A stretch of 64,000 bases of DNA from Combretum micranthum (lineage: Eukaryota; Streptophyta; Magnoliopsida; Myrtales; Combretaceae): positions 708,528-772,527 of the forward strand of contig JAMXBD010000639.1 of assembly GCA_024138025.1 (NCBI GenBank), read 5' to 3'. The position numbers and the translations under genes are program-made. This document shows positions 55,198 through 64,000 of the stretch, piece after piece. Below the pieces are notes generated by a model. The model was given only the letters and a program-made list of their open reading frames with translations, did no database searches and was not told where the DNA came from. Each line of letters begins with the position of its first letter. The first letter of the stretch is position 1.

Positions 55198-58100
55198 CCC
55201 AATTTCCCTCTACTTCTTTCACATATTCATTTCACGTAACAAAACTCTCTCAAATTCACTCCACGAATCCACTCTCTACAAATCCTTTCTACCAAAACTT
55301 TCTACAATAAAATTCTCCTAAAATCCTTCTCTACATAAACCACTCACTACATATTATAACCCATATAATATCACACCCATCTATCATCTTCCTTCAACAA
55401 AAAAAAAAAAACACTAATAGGTAAAACTTACAATCATTTATTTTATTTATGTCATGTAACTTAGCATGATTATGGTGTTATTTCTTAAAACTCTTATGAG
55501 TTATAGAAGTAACAACATATTCATGCTTTGTTCTTGCATATGCTAAGAAATTACGATTTTATTATCTTGTTATTATGATAATATTATGTTGTTATTATTG
55601 TTATTATGCTTCTAACCTAATCATCTATATATATATTATTATATATAAGTATATATATTTATATATATATATTATTTCTTAGAGTCTAAATGTTCACTAA
55701 CTTTTACTAACTTGCTTTTATTATTCTTAACGCTCATATTATTGCTTTTCCTTTCTTTTTCTTTTGGGACTAGTCTATTCTTAGTCCTAGGTTGCCTTGA
55801 TGAAGTTAAGACTACAATACTTGACCGGATTACCTTGATGAAGCTAAGGCTCCTAATACTTGATATTATTATCTTGTTTATTATTTTGCTTCTTGTATTT
55901 TTCTTATATTTTCATACAACATACTCATGTACATGTATAAACATAATGATGTTGTCTCAACAAAATTAAGAGGAAATTTTCTTTAATAAAAGAAAATGAA
56001 ACCAAACTTTCGTAATATATGTTCTTGTCACAAAATCAAAATTTTCCTATTCAACACATAGAAAAGTATTTTTTTCAAATTCTTTTCAAAATCATCAAGA
56101 CTTTTTTTAAACGATAATAAAGATGATGTTCTCAAGGAAGATAACTAACCAAATAAACATTTTCTTTTATTATGATAAGTCATATAAAGTTTATCAAAAC
56201 TTAGTATTAACAATTCTTTGATAAGCAAACTTTTCTCAAAAAGCTTACTTGTAGAATTTCTACCAACTCCATAATAAAAGGCAATAACTAGACTAGATTT
56301 TATAAGTTAAGATAAAATCAACTCACTTAAAATATAAAGGGTGCCAAGTTTTTGAATGATAAACCCGTTTTCAAAAAAATAAAAAGAATATAAACTTGAT
56401 AAATTTAAAAAAAATAGATATTATCAACAACTTAAGAAAATAACAAAACATGATTTTCCTTTCAAGAAAAATTGGTAAAAGATTTAAAAGACCAATTTTA
56501 AAAACAAAATTTATTTTTTAAGGGAGTTAAGAAATGAAAATATAAGAGGAAAAAGATTTTTTTATCAAAACCATTTTCTTTTGAAAGAAGAAATATATAT
56601 AACTCAAATTATTATAGGTTATCAACAACTTAATAACAATTTTTGGAAATTTCATTTCTTATCACTAGAAGTAAAATTTTATAGAAATTCAAAGTTAAGA
56701 AAAATTAACTTGTTTTAGAAAAGAAATTGGAAAACAAAATAAGAATATACTCATTTATAATAACCCAAGAGTTTATGAAGTTCTTTCAAAACCATTAAAA
56801 AAGAAAATGTTAAAATTCAAGTTTTCAACACCATGAGATAAATTGCTTTATAAAAAATAATCGTTGAGACAACATTATTAACTTTTTCTTACAATATGAG
56901 ACTATATATATGTATCCAAAAGACTTTTCAATCATATAAATATCTATATTTTTTTGCTAAAAGATTTTTGGAATCGAGAAAAGTTTGAACATGATGTTTT
57001 AAGGGCTGAGAATTTCATGGAGATTTTGTACCGATCTTTTTCATGATGCAAAAAACTTTTTATGATAAAAATAATCTTAGAAATAGATATATCCTTTCGT
57101 ATAGGTAGAAAATAATATATAATATGCAAAATTTCAAGTTAAAATGAGCAAGTTATGGTCAATTTAAGTTGGAATTTCCCTCGATGTCAATTTTGACGAA
57201 CTTAGTGAAAATAGAATTACAAGTTTAAGTAGAACTTCCAAGAAATACTCATTTTGGGTATTTATCTTGTTTAGGTGGGGTAGAGACCAAGTTCCTGTGT
57301 CACAAGGATTATCTCGACTAGAAGTATCCACGCAAATGGCCAAGTGAGTTTATTTCTTACATTATGCACTTATGATTTTTCTTGTAAAATTAGTGGCATT
57401 AGAATTAGGAAAAGATCAAATGGAAAAATACATGTGCTTTACATACTTAGTTGAAATTATGATTAAGTATATCGATACGAGAATTGTTCATAATGAATGT
57501 TTGATCTAGTGTAAAGATAGTTGTCTGCAAATTCTATGATCACCTGTAAAATATTTAATCATATCATGAGTACTTAATTAAATTGAATTCATGCATATCA
57601 TCGGGCGAGTTCATTGCATTTATTACTATATCTTTGGTGAGACAAAAGCTTAGTAAGGAGATTCATAGAATTTGTAAATTCTATAAAGTAGCAAAAGATC
57701 ATCTAAAATTAAACAGTGGTGAGAAAACACCCGATAAAAACATATATGGCAGCTATGTAGTGGCTTAGGAATAATACAAATAAGTTAGATTATATTTTTG
57801 AAAGCAAGGTAGTAGCTAAAATAAAAACTACCATGGAATTATGCTTATGATAACGGCCTATACAGTCTGAAACACCTAACCCCGAATGGAGGGGTAAATC
57901 CATTCAACATATGATTTCCGAAAAATCATATGTATTGTTTGCTCATGTGCTTATGCATCTCATATGGTTGCTTAAATAAACTTGTTTTAATTATTGGATG
58001 TTGAGTGTTTAATTATGGAAATAAATCTCACTAAGCATATAGCTTATACCCTCTTAGATATGTTTTGTAGTTCTCGTATCTTTGGTTGGAACTAAGAGGT

Positions 58101-58494
58101 TATTTTACCCAAATAACGTTTTCAAGCTAAGATCTTTTGGATAGAAATGCAGGATAGAAGTAGATGTGGAATCCCAAGAGAAGTTTCGAAAGTGTAAATC
58201 ATTTCAAGATAGTCTTCTTTAGACTTAGCTATCTTTGACAGGGGAATGCCTCTTAATGTTGTAAGACTCTTTATAAGTATTTGTGAAACCTTGCTTATAT
58301 TGTTATGATTTATATTCTTAATTGCTATTATGCATAACTGCTTAAACAACATAATCCAAAGTTGGGTCCATTATGATCGTAAAAGTATGCCTTACACCCG
58401 ATATGGAGATTTTTGGGATGACTAAGGTTGTCATACTTAAGTCTTAATATTGAATGTGGCGAGCTGTCGTGTTTATAGTACCCTTTGAGGCATG

Positions 58495-58511
58495 ACACAC
58501 ACACACACGCA

Positions 58512-58551
<40 letters not shown>
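58495..58551. repeat. Compound microsatellite (CA)n(CT)n(AT)n
   Basis: CA units (58495-58508), CT units (58511-58535) and AT units (58535-58551) follow each other directly, starting at the last bases of the LTR terminus gcatgaca. The minus-strand frame reading RERERERES is a product of the CT run. Confidence 0.9.
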
Positions 58552-61093
58552 TACTACATTTGTTTTGTTTCTTCATTTCTTTTTCTACATTTTTTATTGT
58601 TTATATGTTATCCTTTTTCTCAAATATATTTATGTTTTTATGAATTTATCCAATAATTACATTATTCATGTAGTTTCATTATGTCAAATTTAACATTTCC
58701 ACACACATTACAGTTACAAGTGTACTATTCCAATTCAATAAAAGTAGCTGAACCAGAGGGTACATCTTGAATTTTGATAAGAAAGTACAATGCATAATTA
58801 CTCATTTGTTAGAGTTAAGTGACACTTAATTGACAAAATGTGTTTGTGATATGATGAGCTTGTGATTGTGAAATTTACGTGTTATGTTTATATGTGTTTT
58901 TAAAGTAGCAGGACCTAACTAAACTGCAGCATCCAAATGCTAGACATGTCTTGAAGCATGGCATTAGGATGCTAGCATAGCTAAAAGTCTAGTCATGTGA
59001 ATTTCAACTAACATCCAAACACTAAGGGATGGCCTTTGATAGTTAAGTACGTTTCACATGCTCAAAATGATTATGATAATGGTATAATAGGCTAGTGTGT
59101 AAATGCTAGTATGTGGCATCTCGATGCTAGGGTGTGGTATTTAGAAGCTAGCTAGGTTCATAACATTTTGAGGTTGTGAATTTGTAGGTGACATTCGGAT
59201 GCTAGTTGACATAGAAAATAACTGTTGAAGCATTTATTATAGCAACAAAAATGTCACAATTTGACCGTGATGTTAGGAATAATTTATGAAGTTAGTTGGA
59301 TTTACAAAGTTAAGTTTAATCCTCATATATCAATTTGTTGCTTAAATATGTTCTTATACTCTATTTGCTCTATTTTCTGAGATAGAGAGTTGAACAACTT
59401 CATCAGTTGCATCACTTGCAAATCTTTGTGAGGTGTTACCTTGAGATATTTTGTCAAAATGAGTAGGTAATTGAGTAATGCCTAGTGTGATAGGGAATTT
59501 ATTATAAACAGACAACTCTTGTGAGAATTGTGTGAAAGAATTTGGTGTGTGCCTATTATAGTTCTATGAGAGAAATAATTTGATGATTGATAAAGTTTGG
59601 TGTGAAATCCTTCGATATGTGGCAATGGTGCGATTGTGGAGACTAAGGATGGATAAAACTCTATGTTATATCTAGACTCGATTTCTCAAATCTCTTCTCT
59701 TTTAATTTATTATAATTTGCTATATTTAGTTTACATTTGTAAAACTACATCAATTAGGCATTATTTTATAAAAGAAATAAAAATAGTTCTAAAATCTAAT
59801 TTCACCTATCATAAGTTTTAGCCTAGGTATTAAATGGGGTTTTCAACTATTATACTCCATAATATTCCTATTGTTGTATAAAAGAAACTAACATTTTATT
59901 ATAAACCAAAAGAATTGCTACTTCATTGTTTTTTTTTTCTTTTATATTCCCAAATCAATTGATTAGATCCGAATAACCCAACAATCTAGCCATAGATATA
60001 TGTTAAGTATAAAAACAATAGTTGTAATCCCACAGTTTTTTTTTTTTTCCATAACATGAGTTAAAAATTGAAAGTATTAAAATCTTTAATGCTTTGGTTA
60101 AGTAAAAATAGTTCAAAAATAATTCATGAGAAGACAAGAGATTGGATAATAATTTAAAATTTCGCTTTCGTAAGTTTTAAAGCCTAAATCTAGTTCTTAA
60201 TTTTGATGTCCTAAAATAATAAATGTTCTGGTTGTGTATAAATTAATGTTCATCAGATATCATAATCTGTTTGTTTTATATACATTAAAGGTCTTAATTT
60301 TCATTTCTTAATTAAATCTTTTTTAAATTACCATATATTTCTTTGCAAGCTATTCACCACAAATTTCAAGGCATAGGCATCTGTCCTTTCTTTCAATAAA
60401 GTTTTTTTTATTAAATGCTGAAGTGACAACTCCTAATTAAGTCATACTTACTTTATTTTACATAAGAGAAAAGTAACAAGAGATTTAAAAGTTTACACCA
60501 ACTAAACATCATTGTTTTTAGAAAACATACACTATAGTTTTTTTAGACCTATTTTTCTAACATAATCTCTTTTATGCACTCCAAGTCATTTCCTCAAACC
60601 TTCACTTTCCTAACTTGAAAAACTCCAAGAAAGTGTTTAGAACTAGTGCTTTGAAAAGGAGAAAGTGAAGTAATCTTGAAAAGCATGATAGGTAACTTCG
60701 TTTTACATTATTTTCAAAACATATAGAAAAATATCTTTATTAAATACACCGGTAATGTGCACATTTCACCGTTTACATGTGAAACATCGTTCTTAATGGA
60801 TGTTATAAGTTAGAAAAATAGAAATGAGCTTCGTTTGCTAAGAAATGTTAAAAAAAAAATAAAAAACTACTTCATGAGCTTGTTTAGGTCTAAGGTCGTA
60901 ACATGTCTTTTAAAAGCTTATGAACAACAATAAGTTAGCTTTTTTAAACAAAATGTAACAAAACATGCGATAAGATGGAGTAAAACTATCTTAAAACCTA
61001 AATGCTAGATCTAGAGTTCAAGGTAAGATGGTAAAGTCCCATGTTAGATTAGTGAGTTATATGAAATCATTGTGTTAAGTTATTTCTATACAC
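58552..61093. other. Unassigned region, probable LTR remnant with word module 58925-59215
   Basis: Between 58925 and 59215 the word atgctag recurs (ccaaatgctag, aggatgctag, aaatgctag, cgatgctag, cggatgctag), together with gaagctagctagg. About 280 bases further on lies ttattataaacag, a TATA-like box. This is the word module then TATA order seen in other LTR remnants. From 59800 to 61090 the DNA is AT-rich with T- or A-runs (59935, 60035, 60850) and shows no gene. Confidence 0.35.
58925..59215. repeat. Word-repeat module (atgctag)
   Basis: At least seven occurrences of (g)atgctag or close variants lie in 290 bases, often preceded by catc-, catt- or gg. Confidence 0.45.
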
Positions 61094-62274
61094 TGTAAGG
61101 ACCCGCCATTTTTACCCCTATATTTGATATAGGAGATAACGGATCCCCAACCACATATAACCCCTAAGATTATATGTAAGGTTGCCTAAAGAGATAGTTT
61201 GAGTAATTGTTTATCTAATTCTATAAGATAATATTTAACAAACAACATAGATATTAGCAGCGGAAATAACTCTACTTCTAAATAGCTACATACATACATA
61301 TATACATATTACATCCAAGGGCTTTTATAAGCCTTAAGCAAAACTCTCAAAACACAACTCTACTAACACAACATATACACCATTCACCAAAAATGAATCT
61401 CATATAATCTATTACATTTATAGGGTCCATAGAGTCCATGGTCATCTCTAATCCTCCAACCCATCAAGAAAATCCTCGAAGTCAGTTCCGTACCCCATAC
61501 TCGCATAGAACTCATCGGGATCATCACCTGAAATAGATAAAATATGAGCCAAAGGCTCAGTACACAAGTAACGAATACAAATGCGAAGTGAGTCACACAT
61601 TCTTAGGCTAGATGCATTATGCAGCAATCGCTTATTCATTAATAAGTCTTTAATTAATATGACAACATGGGAGTATTCAAACTCCGGACAACAAGGTTCT
61701 AGTATTACGTCCGCCTCCCTGAGTGGTCCCTACTGTTCATACAGACTAGGCAGCCCCACCTTCCGGCGTAGCCCGTAATATTAGGGGTTCTTGAGTAACG
61801 CATCACAACGCTAAGGGGGTTGATATGAGCAGCTCGGATACTCATATCTCCTAAACCATTCTAACCGTTAACGAGAAAGAACCCTGCCCCAATCTGAGCA
61901 GGGTGCCGCTCTCCGAACCAGATTCAACGGCAAACATCGACAATCGACACATAAACAACAATAGTATTCTCTGATTTTTTGGTAGTTTAATCTTGATGCC
62001 TACCCTAGCAAAGAATCAAGGAAGTCACTGTGTACCTGATATAGCTCGGGAATTAATGGAGTCGACTGGGCGAGGATCTATCGCTGTTTAATCAATATTA
62101 AAGTTCACACTTAGTTTAAACTCTAATTGATTAGCTCAAAATATAAATTCATCCAAGAAATCCAAATAAATTAATTCAAAATCAAAATTAAGCATTGCTT
62201 AATAAATACATAATTACTCAAATAACAAACTTTGGAAAATTTTAGAAAAAGTTCTTAAAATTCAGAAGCTCAGG

Positions 62275-62670
62275 GGATACGCCGGCACTCAACGCCGGCG
62301 GCGTTGAGCCGGTGTTCAATGTCCTGAAAATTCACACTGCCAACGCTGGCAGTGTTCAAGGGTACGCCGTCAGCCTTTGCACCCTATGCCGGCGGCGTTG
62401 AGCCGGCGTAGATTTCAAAACCAAAGTTTTCAAAAACATCCAGAGAGGTATAAGCCGGCCGCTTATACAACTACGCTGGCAGCCTTCTCATGTACGCCGG
62501 CGGCCTAGATTCCCAACAGCCAGCGTACATTAAGGAAGAAAGAACGCCAGCTGACTTTCCTAGCGAAAGCCGGCGGCGTTTAGTCGGCTTTAAGAAAATT
62601 GGTTCTGTGGGCTTTCTACACCGCCTCTACGCCGGCAGCGTAGAATCCCCAGGTGCCGGCGTACGTTCAA
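62275..62670. repeat. GC-rich word module (gccggcg / gcgttgagccggcg)
   Basis: About fifteen occurrences of gccggc, gccggcg or close variants (cgctggca, cgtcagcc) lie in 390 bases. They include the direct pair ggcggcgttgagccgg at about 62300 and 62391 and several tacgccggc words. It is the only strongly GC-rich block in the window. Confidence 0.75.
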
Positions 62671-63160
62671 AATCTAGCCTATACGAAAATGATTTTTAAA
62701 TCCCCTGTTTTATATACTTTGATCAATTCTCAAAACTTTTCCAAACTTAGTCCAAACTTTCTAAAGCTTGTTATATGAATCAAATACTATCCTATCAACA
62801 TGAATTCCACCTCTAATCTTCAAATCACCAATCATACTTCTAATTCACACATCAACTACTCATTTCTTAAATATTTCTATAACACTCATACCCACACTTC
62901 CATATTCCTATGAGATGCAAACTACCACTTCATTAAGCACATAATCCCATTCTAACTATCATTCATGCACCAACTCAATCTCATACCAAGCATCACCTCA
63001 AATCACATCTATTCTAACATTTACAAACAACGCATTATAAAACATGAAATGAAAGATAAAAGTTGCATTAAACTTACATGAGTGAATCTTGGCTTGGGAA
63101 TGTTATTCAAATCCTTAAGCTTGTAGTAAACCTTGGCTTAGGGTTTAAAATCTTGGATTG

Positions 63161-63164
63161 AGAA

Positions 63165-63196
<32 letters not shown>

Positions 63197-63199
63197 AAA
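63161..63199. repeat. (GAAA)n microsatellite
   Basis: About nine gaaa units, placed like the GA tract of the other reversed LTR (5444-5570). Confidence 0.9.
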
Positions 63200-63400
63200 A
63201 TGAAATTTATGGAAATTTGAGGCTGCCAAAAGGGAGGGTTAATTTGTCCAAATTGAAGTCAAATGTCATCCAAATCTCACCATTAGGGGTATATTTGTCC
63301 TAGGTTTAATTTAGGAAAATTTCAAATGCATTTGAGTCAAATTTGAGCTCAAAAAGTGGGTCTAACTTTAGCCAAAAATTCTGTCATGATTTAAGCAACT

Positions 63401-64000
63401 TCAAAACAATTGATTACATTCTAAACATAATGCATGCATATTAATTTACATAAAGACACACACATTCATTAAGCTATTCACACCTTTAATATACTATATA
63501 AACATTTATAAACATCCAACAATAATATTAATTCCATAATACTATACACTTATAAATCAACACATTCACTAATTACATAAGCTAAACACACACACAGATA
63601 TATATATCATCCCAATATCATACTAGCATGCAATATAAGGAAGTCATGGCTATTTCATACACGTTGTGATGCAAGTATCTTTTATGAAAGGGTTTAGTAG
63701 TGAGATGAGTAAGTTTAGTTATTGTTTTGTAAGTGTGTTAGAGATTATGACCTAGTTTTGGCCTCGGATTGGAATAGTAGTCGACTTTGAGTAAGAATCA
63801 AGGGGTGTAAGTTGACATCTAACATCATTCACGGCTCAAAATTGAGCCCTCGACTTGACCTGCAACTGAAGTTGAGGGAAGTTATGACTATGAAAAGTTT
63901 AAAGTTCAAGCACAGCCCTTGTCGTAACCTAAAATCGAGCCCTTGACTTGACCCGCGACTGAAGCTATAGGCTTTTTGGATGCCTTCGACTCCTAATTTA
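63401..64000. other. Right edge: spacer and start of another word module
   Basis: AT-rich up to about 63700. At 63832-63878 and 63928-63975 two copies of a segment of about 45 bases (aaatcgagccctcgacttgacc...gactgaagtt) occur in direct orientation. This suggests the word module of yet another LTR continuing past the window. No coding sequence was found. Confidence 0.4.

Larger units (their letters stand above)
54900..58497 (+). mobile_element. Large Ty3/gypsy-style LTR remnant with promoter
   Basis: A poly(C) tract (55091-55114) and a TATAAATA at 55190-55197 are followed by a pyrimidine-rich start region (ctctacttctttcac, ctctctcaaattc) and a donor-like aggtaaaac near 55419. Then come a long A/T region and the family landmarks: ggtggggtagagacc...aagtgagttt near 57275-57350, gaggggtaaatcc at 57889-57901, tctcactaagcatatagc near 58027, and the closing gtaccctttgaggcatgaca at 58497. 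The same landmarks appear in the LTR ending at 10770. The left limit is approximate. Frames of 61-85 codons inside are not genes. Confidence 0.5.
61094..63400 (-). mobile_element. Large Ty3/gypsy-style LTR, reversed, with GC-rich word module
   Basis: The plus strand begins tgtaaggacccgccatttttacccc, the reverse of a gggtccttaca LTR end, a terminus style known for large plant gypsy LTRs. Inside are a cacctgaaat...gagccaaaggctcag segment (61526-61560), a region with gtagcccgtaatattagggg and ccctgccccaatctgagcaggg (61760-61905), the GC-rich module, and a (GAAA)n tract. The reversed LTR at 2657-5570 has the same order of parts. No primer site lies outside the terminus, so it may be a solo LTR. 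The small frames at 61384-61778 and 62490-62699 are not genes. The left end is firm; the right end is not. Confidence 0.5.

Noticed and set aside
58328..58576. Minus-strand frame with an RERERE stretch
   Set aside because: It is a translation of the (CT)n and (AT)n microsatellite at the end of an LTR.
61384..61778. Several small open frames near 61.4-61.8 kb
   Set aside because: They lie within the landmarks of the reversed large LTR and overlap on both strands without any domain.
24400..63990. Dense short word repeats considered as a CRISPR array or satellite
   Set aside because: Spacing and repeat length are irregular, words occur in both orientations, and they lie inside LTR remnants of a plant-type genome.

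Overview
This window looks like AT-rich intergenic DNA from a flowering plant, most likely a dicot. The evidence is two Ty3/gypsy chromovirus elements, an endogenous pararetrovirus (caulimovirid-like) remnant, many large plant-type LTR remnants, several MITE families, and two decayed plant gene copies. I found no intact protein-coding gene: every recognisable coding stretch carries stops, frameshifts or truncations. Most long reading frames are chance frames in AT-rich sequence. No tRNA, rRNA or CRISPR array was seen.

Layout. 1-10.8 kb: three large LTR remnants of one style (about 1-1610, 2657-5570 reversed, 7499-10770), with a gypsy gag fragment at 7151-7498. 10.8-14.1 kb: a reversed LTR-like block, a foldback MITE, an EF-hand (calmodulin-like) pseudogene and a CACTA-like non-autonomous element. 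14.1-23 kb: AT-rich repeats, a Copia-like LTR remnant and more foldback repeats. 22.8-27.8 kb: a Ty3/gypsy element reduced to LTR, primer site, gag and protease, split by another large LTR at 24.4-27.1 kb. 27.8-35.8 kb: mostly unassigned, with a plant natriuretic peptide/EG45-like pseudogene at 30.7 kb, a hAT-like element at 32.7 kb and MITEs.

35.8-47.5 kb: a scrambled endogenous pararetrovirus locus. A plus-strand fragment (ORF tail, TATA promoter, leader) ends at the position equivalent to the primer-binding site. It abuts a minus-strand fragment carrying a 30K-type movement-protein ORF, leader, primer-binding site and leader copy. That in turn meets a plus-strand copy in a nearly spacerless palindrome. 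A Ty3/gypsy chromovirus (38091-43749, perfect 5-bp target duplication) sits inside the movement-protein ORF, so the viral insertion is the older event.

47.9-52.9 kb: a second, minus-strand chromovirus with both LTRs and a PR-RT deletion. 53-64 kb: MITEs, simple repeats and further large LTRs. One of these holds a strikingly GC-rich block of repeated GCCGGC-type words (62.28-62.67 kb) in otherwise AT-rich DNA.

There is no operon or working pathway here. The window records nested transposition and viral integration, and all functional statements below concern ancestral functions.
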